Of a stretch of 64,000 nt of DNA, positions 14,602-23,553 are shown one piece after another; the first letter of the stretch is position 1; each line of letters starts with the position of its first letter. Both the position numbers and the translations under genes were made by a program. The stretch is from contig NZ_LT799838.1 in NCBI RefSeq assembly GCF_900168255.1, forward strand, positions 1,240,001 through 1,304,000, given 5' to 3'. The notes beneath the pieces are model-generated. The model was not told the DNA's origin. It saw only the letters and a list, made by a program, of their open reading frames with translations, and made no database searches. The stretch comes from Psychrobacter sp. DAB_AL43B. Its GTDB lineage: Bacteria > Pseudomonadota > Gammaproteobacteria > Pseudomonadales > Moraxellaceae.

Positions 14602-15924
14602 TCAGCCATTTATTATTTTTCTAGAAGGCACGCCTTCACCATCTCTTGTTCGTCTTAAACCAAAACCCAAGTCAGCTGTTGCGGAACCTTTAACATATTT
14701 GGCTGACCAGTGTACATAGTTACTTCTAAATCCCTTGGTTGTCTTATTTTCTACTAGACTCAGGTTTAGACGACCTCCCCATTTAACACCTTTTATGACT
14801 TTATCTGGCAATCTACCCATCAGTTGCCTAACTCCCGGTCTTAAATTACTATAATAAGCACTTAATGCTGAGTTAAAATTCATACTGCCATAGGTTACCG
14901 CCATGCGAGCCGTCATGTTTAAAGAGACTTTGTGTATGTCGTAATAGACAGCATTGGTACGTTCAGCTTGATAGTAATTACTCCCAATAGTTCGCTTGAT
15001 TAGCTTTATTTGATCGGTTTTATAAAATCCTTTAGTTATTAACCAAGCTTTTAGAGTCACATCTTCTTCTTCAATATCATATTTTTTACCTTTAGTATTA
15101 TCAGGGTAGGCACCACCAACATCGGCATGTGCCCCATTCATTACTACTTCGTAGCCAAAGCTACCATTAATCGCCGATCTAATATTGGTTACTGAAAAGT
15201 TCTCGCGATACTCATCTGCGGCTATAATATGGAAAACTTTAGTAATTTTTTTATCATTGGCATCTAAGTCTCGAAAGTCCAGCTTTAGCTCTGCTACATC
15301 ATTGTCAAAATTATGGTTGACAGCCTGTATAGCGGGTATCAATCCACTTAGTAAGCCAGATCGTAAACTTACGTATTGATAGGAAGAGACTGTGTCAAAT
15401 AAACCAACGAATTTAAAGCGAATTTGGTTTTTTGATAATTTCCACTTTTTGAAAAGTTTAGGGTTTGATTTGGCTAAATGGATAAAATGACGGGCTGTAG
15501 CTGCTCCGCGACTAAAACCAAAGACGTTAATGTAAAGTATATTGGGCTTTCTTCCTACCTCTTTTTCTATTTCCCCAAATGCTTGTTTGGCTCGTTCAAC
15601 CACACCAGTATCTCCATCACCAAACGCAAAACCTAGCATTTCATCGTCTTCATCGCCTCTGACAGTTCCAATCCCTTCCATATAGATCCAAAATTGACCG
15701 TTGCTGCTAGCCTTACGGTAAAACATCCAAGCTACATTGGAATAAGCATTCGAGTAGCTGGTCTCATCTTCATTATGCTTTTTTTTCTTTTTCGTAGAAA
15801 AACCTTTATAGGTATCGGTGTTGTATAGATTGTTCTTTGTGCCATCAAAGAATAGGTTTACTGTTTTGATGTCTACTTCTTTTGGAACAAAAGAGTTTTT
15901 CGTATCATTAGTGGGATTAGCCAT
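14602..15924 (-). CDS. Tle1-like phospholipase T6SS effector (DUF2235 alpha/beta hydrolase)
   Basis: The 440-residue protein starts with VDIKTVNLFFDGTKNN, the DUF2235/Tle1 opening motif, and carries the nucleophile elbow GFSRGAA (Ser138), a downstream Asp in FVGLFDTVSS and a His in NGAHADVGGAYPD: the Ser-Asp-His triad expected for this lipase family. Known Tle1 effectors cleave phospholipids in the target cell membrane. The start codon overlaps the stop of vgrG (TAATGG arrangement), tying it to that VgrG as carrier, and the DUF2931-type gene behind it is the likely immunity partner. Confidence 0.88.
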   Translation of the reverse strand: MANPTNDTKNSFVPKEVDIKTVNLFFDGTKNNLYNTDTYKGFSTKKKKKHNEDETSYSNAYSNVAWMFYRKASSNGQFWIYMEGIGTVRGDEDDEMLGFAFGDGDTGVVERAKQAFGEIEKEVGRKPNILYINVFGFSRGAATARHFIHLAKSNPKLFKKWKLSKNQIRFKFVGLFDTVSSYQYVSLRSGLLSGLIPAIQAVNHNFDNDVAELKLDFRDLDANDKKITKVFHIIAADEYRENFSVTNIRSAINGSFGYEVVMNGAHADVGGAYPDNTKGKKYDIEEEDVTLKAWLITKGFYKTDQIKLIKRTIGSNYYQAERTNAVYYDIHKVSLNMTARMAVTYGSMNFNSALSAYYSNLRPGVRQLMGRLPDKVIKGVKWGGRLNLSLVENKTTKGFRSNYVHWSAKYVKGSATADLGFGLRRTRDGEGVPSRKIING

Positions 15925-18794
15925 TACTCATCATCCTCATCAACATCTTCGCTAAATGTGAGATCAACTTTTCGCATTCCTGAACCAATACGTATCGTCT
16001 CACCCCTCTCATTAGTCACCCCGCGATACACTTTACCTTCGGACGTCTCAATTTTATAAGCATAGCCTTCCACAGGGTTGCCTAATGTATCTTTGATTAT
16101 ATACATCTCATTATAGGGGTCTTCTGGTGGTATATAGTCACATCTAGCCCCACTCACCAACGCCTTCTTCACCGCCTTTATCTTAATCGTCCCCGGGCAC
16201 ACCAACTTAATCCCACTATCATCGATTGTGATGGACGCACCACCACTCGTTTGCAGTTTAATGCGCTTCGGACTCGACAGATTGACTTGTCTCGATTCAC
16301 TACCAATCGTCATACCTTGCTGAGAGTGCAATTGCAGCTCACCGCCTTGGACTTGTATTGCTAGTGGCTCTCTATTGGCACTGATATGTAACCCTGACTG
16401 ATCGGCTTGACCACCCACCCCTGAAAGCGTGTCAATCGTATTTGCCGTCAGCATATAATTACCTGCCACCACATCCGACTGGGTGCTGCCTGATTGTCTG
16501 ACGATAGTTTTCGCTGTCCATAACGTATTATTAGCAGAGGCAAGGATGCTGTCTTTACTGACCAGCATCACATCGGCTGCGCCTAACACTTCCGTATTTA
16601 GCGTCTCATCGATGATTTGGGCACTGGTTTTAAAGGCTTCTATCGTTTGGTTGGCATTACTAAGTGCTGCCGTTGATTGCAAATGTGCCTGCTTGGCCTC
16701 TTTGAAGGTCTCACTCAGCTCAGTGCCCAGTTTTAGTTGACGTTGTCCTGCATCATTGACCCATGCTGACTCATGCTCGCCTTGTGTGTGTCTTAATCCG
16801 AAAGTAGAGAGCAGTACGCCTGACTCGCCGGTGATTTGCAAGCCATGGTCGCTTGCCAGATTGATCCCTTGGCCACTGGTTGATGATTGATGGTTGCTAT
16901 AACGATGACGCAGTATGCCAAGCTCTAATACATGCTCACCAGGGGCAAAGGTAGCTTTGTCTGTAATAGTTGGCGTCTCAGCATTTGCTCGCGTACCACT
17001 ATTCATCGTCCACTGCAGTCCAACTTTGCCTGGCGTATCATCAAAGCTTAGGCTCACCTCAGAATCAGAACTCAATCCATACTGGGCAATACCTGATAGC
17101 CAGCCACTGTGTCCATCATCGTCATTGATTTGCGAATGACCGAGGCCACCACCATGCCATCTAGGAGAAGATCCGCCTTGTAAGTTGTGTTTATTCGATA
17201 GTCCGCTATCACGAGTGGTGATGTCTTTGTCATCGACATCGCCCATACCAATACCGTCGAACAGTGCACGGCTAATTACCGGACTATCGATATCACCGTA
17301 CCAATGGTTAAGGAGTACTGACTGTCCCAACCGCGGGGCGAACTGCCAGCCATGCGACGCACCCGATGACAGTTGCAGACTACGAAGAGGCAGGGTAATG
17401 CCGTCATCATGAGGGCTGATACCTGACCAAACGGGCGTGGTCATGGTTTGTTGTAGGTTGTCAGTGCTGACACTTGAGTCATAGCTAGGAGAGGCTGATA
17501 AAATTGTGTCACCAGTACGCGCTTGAGTGAGTCCTGTATAGGTGCTACTGGCAAAGGACAAAGAACTGGGATAAGGGGTGTAGGGAATAGTGGCTTCTAA
17601 TAAAGTGGCTGAGACCCAAACCCCAGTATCTCTGGCAATATCGTAGCCATGATCAGGTATAGACAGATGAATGGCGTTTGTTGTCTGGCACTGCATATGC
17701 TGAGCAGTGTGCTGTAACCACTCTTTGATGAATACTTGATGATGATACGAGACGCTATCGTTATCAGGCTCGATACCGATTGTCGTTACCGCTATACAGT
17801 GAGTCGATACGCTGCCAATAGATGGTAAATTGTTAATACTCACAGGACTACCAATCATGAGGCCACGCATGGCACCAGTCGCTTGATAGATTTCGCGTTG
17901 ACAGCGATTTGCAGACACCCATTGCTGTGCCAATTGCACGGCAGCGTCATCACTATGCACTCGAGAAGGGGAAGCAATTAATACAGTGCTGTCATCCGTC
18001 GTTAACGGTGATTCATCTACCGCTTGACCTTCATAGATTGTATCGGCTGCCAAACCATCTGCCCGTACTATAACCGTATGACTACCAAGTTGCCGAGCAC
18101 TCATCTGTAGCGCATTCACACTGTCTTGACCTGACTGTACCGAGGATTGCGCGTAGCGGTAGCTTAGTGGCAATAGCTCACTTTCATCTAAGTCACTGAC
18201 CAGCCACCACGTACCAAGTTCATCAACAGAATCCCCTGATACCCACAAGGTAGACACTCCAATATCAGCAAGCAGTCCAGTGATGAACTCATAGTCACTG
18301 ACGTCCGATTGGGTACGCATTGGTAACGGTATATATAAGTGCTCTGACGATGCATTGTCTGATGATAAAAGGGACTCAGACACCTGCCATTGCACATCAT
18401 AGTCGCCAAGGATAGTGGTCACGATATCGAGCGTCGATTGATTGATAAAACAACGGGTATGTATCGACTGGGTCAACTGCCAATCAGGGCTAACGATATC
18501 TAAAGTATAGAAATGCATCGCCCCATCCGACTGCTGATACTTTATCCCTCTTATCCGCCCAGTACGACCGCTAGAAGTACGATCAGCGGATAATGTGGTT
18601 AAGCATATAGGGGAGTCGATTAATAATAAACAATCGTCCGAATGCAAAATATTATTAACAAACAAAAGTATTTCAATGTTGTCAGCTCGATTAACACCAC
18701 TTACCATAGAAAATGCGATAGGATAAAAGGCGTTTTTAGTTAAAATACTAGTATCAATGGCTATTTTATGTAGACGAGCGGTCTGAGAAGGCAT
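15924..18794 (-). CDS. vgrG: VgrG spike protein (TssI) carrying a transthyretin-like tail
   Basis: The 956-residue protein has the full VgrG layout: gp27-like domain (about 1-370), gp5-like OB domain (WQFAPRLGQSVLLNHWYGD), long beta-helix/DUF2345 spike, and a short C-terminal segment (IIKDTLGNPVEGYAYKIETS and GVTNERGETIRIG) that looks like a transthyretin-type domain. Such domains on VgrG proteins are known to dock effectors, so here it probably recruits the overlapping Tle1-like lipase. It is divergently oriented from the T6SS structural operon. Its middle part is nearly identical to the truncated vgrG at 9525-12018. Confidence 0.92.
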   Translation of the reverse strand: MPSQTARLHKIAIDTSILTKNAFYPIAFSMVSGVNRADNIEILLFVNNILHSDDCLLLIDSPICLTTLSADRTSSGRTGRIRGIKYQQSDGAMHFYTLDIVSPDWQLTQSIHTRCFINQSTLDIVTTILGDYDVQWQVSESLLSSDNASSEHLYIPLPMRTQSDVSDYEFITGLLADIGVSTLWVSGDSVDELGTWWLVSDLDESELLPLSYRYAQSSVQSGQDSVNALQMSARQLGSHTVIVRADGLAADTIYEGQAVDESPLTTDDSTVLIASPSRVHSDDAAVQLAQQWVSANRCQREIYQATGAMRGLMIGSPVSINNLPSIGSVSTHCIAVTTIGIEPDNDSVSYHHQVFIKEWLQHTAQHMQCQTTNAIHLSIPDHGYDIARDTGVWVSATLLEATIPYTPYPSSLSFASSTYTGLTQARTGDTILSASPSYDSSVSTDNLQQTMTTPVWSGISPHDDGITLPLRSLQLSSGASHGWQFAPRLGQSVLLNHWYGDIDSPVISRALFDGIGMGDVDDKDITTRDSGLSNKHNLQGGSSPRWHGGGLGHSQINDDDGHSGWLSGIAQYGLSSDSEVSLSFDDTPGKVGLQWTMNSGTRANAETPTITDKATFAPGEHVLELGILRHRYSNHQSSTSGQGINLASDHGLQITGESGVLLSTFGLRHTQGEHESAWVNDAGQRQLKLGTELSETFKEAKQAHLQSTAALSNANQTIEAFKTSAQIIDETLNTEVLGAADVMLVSKDSILASANNTLWTAKTIVRQSGSTQSDVVAGNYMLTANTIDTLSGVGGQADQSGLHISANREPLAIQVQGGELQLHSQQGMTIGSESRQVNLSSPKRIKLQTSGGASITIDDSGIKLVCPGTIKIKAVKKALVSGARCDYIPPEDPYNEMYIIKDTLGNPVEGYAYKIETSEGKVYRGVTNERGETIRIGSGMRKVDLTFSEDVDEDDE
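16409..17439 (-). repeat. Near-identical vgrG core repeat, copy 2
   Basis: This is the counterpart of 10670-11700 at a 5739-bp offset. It lies within the complete vgrG. Confidence 0.8.
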
Positions 18795-18886
18795 AATAGA
18801 GGTACCATGACTGCTTATTTTATACCAAGGAAATGGCTAGAAGAGAGAGATTACTGAATTATTTACTAAGAAAATTATAGAGTTTA

Positions 18887-18914
18887 TTGAAATATTGTCA
18901 AGTATATGTATAAT
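18887..18914 (+). promoter_or_regulatory. Candidate sigma-70 promoter of the T6SS structural operon
   Basis: TTGAAA (18887-18892) and TATAAT (18909-18914) are separated by 16 bp in the AT-rich gap between the divergent vgrG and the first plus-strand gene. The spacing and boxes fit a sigma-70 promoter. No operator is recognised. Confidence 0.5.
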
Positions 18915-18971
18915 CAATCTCAATTATTTTTAAAAAATAAAGAACTTTAGTTCTATTAATAGTGTTTTTAG

Positions 18972-19490
18972 ATGTTTTCTCTTTATACTTTTAGTGATGA
19001 TACTGCGCTTATGAACCACATTTATCGTACCAAGCTTATAGACAATAAACTTACAACTGCAGGTCTGCTATCTGTTGTGCTTACCGCTTCTTTGTTGACA
19101 ACTGGCTGTAGCACGACCACCAAGGAAAGCCAGCAAAATACAGACAGTCAACCAATAGTCAAACAGTTAAGTGAGCCGTCACTCGCGTACCTGTCTGACG
19201 CCACTGAGATGAGTAATGCCAATCAAAGTGATGTTGAGGCGTGGATGACTATCGCTAAAAGTAACTATGAAGCGAAACGCTATGCACGGGCGTTAAGAGC
19301 GGCGAACGAAGCTCTTAGTATTGACAACGAAATGGTCGACGCGCGTCAGATTGCGATGCTCTCAGCAGTCAAAGTGATGGAGAGCAATATTGATGCTTAT
19401 CACGACGATGCATTGATGGATAGCGGTGATAAGACAATGTTTAAAGACACATTAACTGATATTACAAGCCTAATTAATACGTCTAATTAA
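18972..19490 (+). CDS. T6SS-associated lipoprotein with TPR-like segment
   Basis: The protein has an N-terminal hydrophobic stretch LLSVVLTASLLTTGC ending in a lipobox and a helical part with EAWMTIAKSNYEAKRYARAL and ANEALSIDNEMVDARQIAML, a TPR-like repeat. It is the first gene of the T6SS structural cluster. I do not assign it to TssJ, because the length and helical fold do not match. The ATG at 19011 (MNHIYRTK) would give a more conventional lipoprotein signal than the ATG at 18972. Confidence 0.6.
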   Translation: MFSLYTFSDDTALMNHIYRTKLIDNKLTTAGLLSVVLTASLLTTGCSTTTKESQQNTDSQPIVKQLSEPSLAYLSDATEMSNANQSDVEAWMTIAKSNYEAKRYARALRAANEALSIDNEMVDARQIAMLSAVKVMESNIDAYHDDALMDSGDKTMFKDTLTDITSLINTSN

Positions 19491-19509
19491 AACAATTTTG
19501 GGCAGACAA

Positions 19510-20316
19510 ATGCATTTATCTCATACTAATAATGGCGAGCAACGACTTACGATGACCAGTATAAACAGCAGTATAAAAGTCAGTTTTAAGCTACCTAAAG
19601 CGCTCTTGGTGGGTTTGTTTATTATGGGCTCAGCGATGAGTGCAGCGCATAGTGAGCTTGTGATACAAGAAAAAGATCCAGGCGCTAGCATCATCAATCA
19701 ATTTGCTGCGCTCAAGAGTGCTGATGCGCAGTCAGTGCAACTGCATCAATTGATTACAGATCTCAATCAGAGGCTAGATAGCAATCCAAATGATTCTTTA
19801 GCATGGGAGATTCTGGCGCAGATTTACTATAACAATGGCTATCATGATTATGCTGTCTATGCAGCCAGTGAGGCAATTGATCTGGGTCAAAATACTGCTA
19901 AGCTGAAAAAGATACTGCTAAATAGCAGCGCTATTGTCTCCCAAAGCCAATTGCAATCAGATTATTTGACGGATGAGGTCGATGGAGAGTTTTTAAAACA
20001 GTATCAGTACGCTCTTAGTAAAATCTATGGTGAAATCTACGGTTTTAATTACGATGAGTCTTTGCCAAAACCACCTGCACCAGTTGTAAAGTCTAGAAAC
20101 AATAAAACAACAAGCAAATCAAAAGCCCAGCGCCGTGCCTCTGTAAAAAAACAAGCCACTCCTGCTAAAAAGGCGACTCCTCCTAAAAGAAAAGCAGCAG
20201 TAAAACAACCGCCACGACCAGTACCAAAAGCGAAGCCTGTGAACAAACCGGCTAAACCACCATCATCCAGAAACAGCAACGCCAAATCCACTGATCCATT
20301 CAGTATATTACGTTGA
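19510..20316 (+). CDS. Exported TPR-like protein with Lys/Pro-rich tail, T6SS accessory
   Basis: After a signal-like segment (ALLVGLFIMGSAMSAAHS) comes a TPR-like region (NPNDSLAWEILAQIYYNNGY, HDYAVYAASEAIDLG) related in style to the preceding lipoprotein. The C-terminal third is rich in Lys, Pro and Ala (KKATPPKRKAAVKQPPRP) and is probably disordered, possibly binding peptidoglycan or DNA by charge. The ATG at 19552 (MTSINSS) is an alternative start, and a TTG at 19498 is in frame. No named Tss family is recognised. Location upstream of tssB suggests an envelope accessory role. Confidence 0.55.
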   Translation: MHLSHTNNGEQRLTMTSINSSIKVSFKLPKALLVGLFIMGSAMSAAHSELVIQEKDPGASIINQFAALKSADAQSVQLHQLITDLNQRLDSNPNDSLAWEILAQIYYNNGYHDYAVYAASEAIDLGQNTAKLKKILLNSSAIVSQSQLQSDYLTDEVDGEFLKQYQYALSKIYGEIYGFNYDESLPKPPAPVVKSRNNKTTSKSKAQRRASVKKQATPAKKATPPKRKAAVKQPPRPVPKAKPVNKPAKPPSSRNSNAKSTDPFSILR

Positions 20317-20343
20317 AACCAGAAACTGCTGAGGTAACTTATT

Positions 20344-20856
20344 ATGGCAAAGCAAGACAGTGTGCAAAAGAAACTCGCAAAAGTACGTGCGCCTCGGGTG
20401 CATCTTACTTATGACGTCGAGGTTGGCGATTCGATTGAAACGAAGGAAATCCCCTTTGTAGTCGGCGTGCTAGGAGAGTTCTCAGGAGATTCTAAGCTTG
20501 AACAACCGCGCTTTAAAGACAAAAAGTTTGTCGAAGTGGATTTGGATACTTTTGACGAGGTAATGTCAGGTCTAGCACCGCGTGCGACTTTCCGAGTGAA
20601 AAATGACCTGAGCGATAAAGGTGGCGAGTTTGCGGTTGATTTAGCATTCAATCGTATCGATGATTTTCGTCCAGAATCTGTGGCTGCTCAGATTGAGCCG
20701 TTAAAAAAATTGGTACAAGCACGAGATCGCTTAGCAGATTTACGCAACAAGATATCGGCCAATGAAAAGCTTGAAGACTTATTGGACGATGTGCTCAAAA
20801 ATACTGAACAAGTCAAAAAAATGGCAGAACAAAATCAAACTGACGGTGAGGATTAA
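20344..20856 (+). CDS. tssB: T6SS contractile sheath small subunit TssB/VipA
   Basis: The 170-residue protein shows the TssB family pattern: KLAKVRAPRVHLTYDVEVGD near the start, IPFVVGVLGEFSG, and FVEVDLDTFDEVMSGLAPR. Length is typical. It pairs with TssC (next gene, 3-bp gap) to build the contractile sheath around the Hcp tube in the cytoplasm. Confidence 0.95.
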   Translation: MAKQDSVQKKLAKVRAPRVHLTYDVEVGDSIETKEIPFVVGVLGEFSGDSKLEQPRFKDKKFVEVDLDTFDEVMSGLAPRATFRVKNDLSDKGGEFAVDLAFNRIDDFRPESVAAQIEPLKKLVQARDRLADLRNKISANEKLEDLLDDVLKNTEQVKKMAEQNQTDGED

Positions 20857-20859
20857 ACG

Positions 20860-22350
20860 ATGAATGCCCAAGCCCAGCAGCATATAGCAACTGATTCGTT
20901 AAATAGCGAAAGCTATGACTTACTCGAAGAAATCGTCAATAAAAGTAACGTTGCCAAATCCGATGATGAAAAAAATCGTGCGATGTCGCAAATCGCAGAG
21001 CTGGCCAATGAAGTCATGCAAGGTACAGTGACGTTATCAGATAACTTAGCCGCATCGATTGACGCTCGTATTGCCCAGATTGACGCGCTGATATCTAAAC
21101 AGTTGACAACAGTCATGCACGCGCCTGAATTTCAAAAGTTGGAGTCTAGCTGGCGTGGCCTACATTATCTATGTAGTCAAACACCGTCGGAATCCATGCT
21201 AAAAATCCGCATGATGAATACCAATAAACGTGAGCTAACCAAAGACTTTCAGTCTTCCATCGATTTTGATCAAAGCACCTTGTTCAAAAAAATCTACGAA
21301 GAAGAGTTTGGTAGCTTCGGCGGTGAGCCGTACGCCGCTATCGTCGGTGATTTTGAATTTACCCGCCAAAACTCAGATATGTATCTACTTGAGCAATTGT
21401 CTCATGTCGCTGCGGCTTCCCATGCACCCTTTGTATCGGCAGCATCTGCTGAGATGTTTGGGCTTGATTCGTTCACTGATATTGGTCGTCCTCGTGATTT
21501 ATCAAAAATATTTGAAACGGCTGAGTACATACGCTGGCGTGCGTTTAGACAGTCAGAAGATGCGCGCTACGTCGCACTGACGGTACCTAGTTTCTTAGGT
21601 CGTCTGCCTTATGATCCTAAAGATGGCACAGTGGTTGAAGGTTTTAACTTTACCGAAGAAGTATCAGGTACAGATCATAGCGACTATCTATGGGTAAATG
21701 CTGCTTATGCCTTTGCTTCACGTTTGACCTCAGCTTTTTCTGATTATCGTTGGTGTGCCGCTATTCGTGGCGTTGAGGGAGGCGGCTTGGTAGAGGGTTT
21801 ACCTGTCCATACCTTTAAGACAGATGAAGGGGACTTGGCACTGAAGTGTCCAACGGAAATCTCTATTACCGATCGCCGTGAAAAAGAGCTGAGTGATTTG
21901 GGTTTCATTCCGTTAGTCCATTGCAAAAATACCAATTATGCGGCCTTCTTTGGTGCGCAATCCGTGCAAAAAGCCAAAACATACCAAAACGATGATGCGA
22001 ATGCCAATGCGGTGCTGTCAACTCAGCTGCAATATATCATGGCAGTGTCACGTATTGCTCATTATCTAAAAGCGATGATGCGCGATAAGGTTGGTAGTTT
22101 CTTAGCGCCTGGTAACGTTGAGTCGTTTTTAAATGACTGGATTTCTCGTTATGTGTTGCTAGATGACGGAGCCTCACAAGAAGCAAAAGCCCAGTACCCA
22201 CTGCGCGAAGCTTCTGTACAAGTTGTAGAAGTACCGGGCAAGCCTGGAGTCTACAAGTCAGTGGTATTTTTAAGACCACACTTTCAACTTGACGAATTGT
22301 CTGTTTCTTTGCGTCTGGTCACTCAACTGCCGCAGTCTAGCAACAGCTGA
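20860..22350 (+). CDS. tssC: T6SS contractile sheath large subunit TssC/VipB
   Basis: The 496-residue protein carries the diagnostic stretches LESSWRGLHYLCSQT, YAAIVGDFEF, FSDYRWCAAIRGVEGGGLVE and CPTEISITDRREKELSDLGF of TssC. Full length. With TssB it forms the sheath whose contraction drives the Hcp/VgrG tube outward. Confidence 0.97.
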   Translation: MNAQAQQHIATDSLNSESYDLLEEIVNKSNVAKSDDEKNRAMSQIAELANEVMQGTVTLSDNLAASIDARIAQIDALISKQLTTVMHAPEFQKLESSWRGLHYLCSQTPSESMLKIRMMNTNKRELTKDFQSSIDFDQSTLFKKIYEEEFGSFGGEPYAAIVGDFEFTRQNSDMYLLEQLSHVAAASHAPFVSAASAEMFGLDSFTDIGRPRDLSKIFETAEYIRWRAFRQSEDARYVALTVPSFLGRLPYDPKDGTVVEGFNFTEEVSGTDHSDYLWVNAAYAFASRLTSAFSDYRWCAAIRGVEGGGLVEGLPVHTFKTDEGDLALKCPTEISITDRREKELSDLGFIPLVHCKNTNYAAFFGAQSVQKAKTYQNDDANANAVLSTQLQYIMAVSRIAHYLKAMMRDKVGSFLAPGNVESFLNDWISRYVLLDDGASQEAKAQYPLREASVQVVEVPGKPGVYKSVVFLRPHFQLDELSVSLRLVTQLPQSSNS

Positions 22351-22404
22351 TCGTTTATTAAAATCCAACGTTAAATTTAAACTTCTCAAAACAAGGTATG
22401 TGAT

Positions 22405-22908
22405 ATGAAAGATATTTATATTCAGTTCCGTGGCAAATACAAAATTGATGGCGAGTCTCGTGATAGCGAGCATAAAGGTTGGCTTGAAGTAAATACTTGG
22501 GATCATTTGATCCGTCAGCCAAAATCAGCGACAGCTAGTAGCGTTGGTGGCCATACTTCTGAGCGTTGTGAACACGCTGACATGACGTTTATGAAGGACT
22601 TGGACTCAACCAGCCCTAAGCTATGGGAAGCTTGTTCTGCTGGCTACACTTTTGATGAAATCCAAGTTGATTTTTATCGTGCCAACGGTGATAAACGTGT
22701 TAAATATCTTGAAGTAAAGCTTAAGCATGCGCTTATCGCGAGTGTTGAGCCGACTGTACGTTCAGAAGGCGTACCAATCGAAAAGTTTGGCATCAAGTAT
22801 GCTGCTGTTGAGTGGACTTACACCCAGCAAGATATTGATGGTACTGCTAAAGGCGCTGTCACTAAGAAATGGTCGCTAGCCAATAACACTGCTACTTATA
22901 CCGCCTAA
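22405..22908 (+). CDS. hcp: T6SS inner-tube protein Hcp (TssD)
   Basis: The 167-residue protein starts MKDIYIQFRGKYKIDGESRD and contains the Hcp1-type features DHLIRQPKSATASSVGGHTS and a beta-barrel pattern with FDEIQVDFYRANGDKRVKYL. Hexameric rings stack into the secreted tube. A strong hairpin with a T-run lies right after the gene (22945-22986), which would let hcp be expressed above the downstream genes. Confidence 0.95.
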   Translation: MKDIYIQFRGKYKIDGESRDSEHKGWLEVNTWDHLIRQPKSATASSVGGHTSERCEHADMTFMKDLDSTSPKLWEACSAGYTFDEIQVDFYRANGDKRVKYLEVKLKHALIASVEPTVRSEGVPIEKFGIKYAAVEWTYTQQDIDGTAKGAVTKKWSLANNTATYTA

Positions 22909-22944
22909 GCTAGATCGTTTCAGGTGTTGTCTATTTATTGTGAC

Positions 22945-22986
22945 AAAAAAGAAAGGTTTATATTTAGGCCTTTCTTTTTATTTTTT
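22945..22986 (+). terminator. Intra-operon terminator/attenuator after hcp
   Basis: An AAAAAGAAAGG / CCTTTCTTTTT stem with a loop of about 13 nt is followed by a T-run (TATTTTTT). It separates hcp from tssE inside the plus-strand operon. Confidence 0.7.
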
Positions 22987-23007
22987 CAAATGGGAGTGAT
23001 CGTATCG

Positions 23008-23499
23008 ATGAATTACGCTGCTAAGGTATCTGCCAAAGAAGTCGGTTTTCGCCCAAACCTGTTCGAACAGCTATTTGATGATCAGCCTCGTCATTTGGCG
23101 CATGAACTCGTGGTCCGCCGCCTCAATATTGATGAGTTAAAATCTTCGGTCGCACAAGACTTAGAGGCATTATTAAATACGCGCTGTGTGTTGTCCAGTA
23201 AGCTTCAAGCTTATCAACATGTGCGCTCATCGATATTGAACTTTGGCATATTGGACTTTGTGGGATTAAGCAGTGCCAATCCTGCTGATTGTGATTATAT
23301 CTGTCGGCAAATCGCCCAAACCGTCGAGCAACAAGACACACGATTAAAAAACGTGCGCGTATCGTTAGATATTGGCGCCATCGATGTCAATCAGCTGTGT
23401 TTTTCTATTGAAGCTTTACTAAAAGTTTACCCTGCCCAAGAGCTGGTCAGTTTCGATGCATTCTTTGAGCCAAGCTCTCAGCGTTACTTAATAAAATAA
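23008..23499 (+). CDS. tssE: T6SS baseplate protein TssE (gp25-like)
   Basis: The ATG at 23008 is preceded by GGGAG at proper spacing, and upstream in-frame codons fall in the hcp terminator, so this start is preferred. The protein has LFEQLFDDQP, the gp25-typical DLEALLNTRC and SSILNFGILDFVG motifs, and the C-terminal beta strand. TssE is the gp25-like wedge component that initiates sheath assembly on the baseplate. Confidence 0.93.
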   Translation: MNYAAKVSAKEVGFRPNLFEQLFDDQPRHLAHELVVRRLNIDELKSSVAQDLEALLNTRCVLSSKLQAYQHVRSSILNFGILDFVGLSSANPADCDYICRQIAQTVEQQDTRLKNVRVSLDIGAIDVNQLCFSIEALLKVYPAQELVSFDAFFEPSSQRYLIK

Positions 23500-23553
23500 A
23501 AGATATCATCGTCCAATCTGCACAGTTGGCAGCGATAAATATATTGAGGCATT

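Noticed and set aside
20049..20291. Minus-strand open frame with Gly/Ala/Phe-rich translation
   Set aside because: It lies opposite the Lys/Pro-rich tail of the 19510 gene; composition is an antisense artefact of that repeat and there is no start signal.
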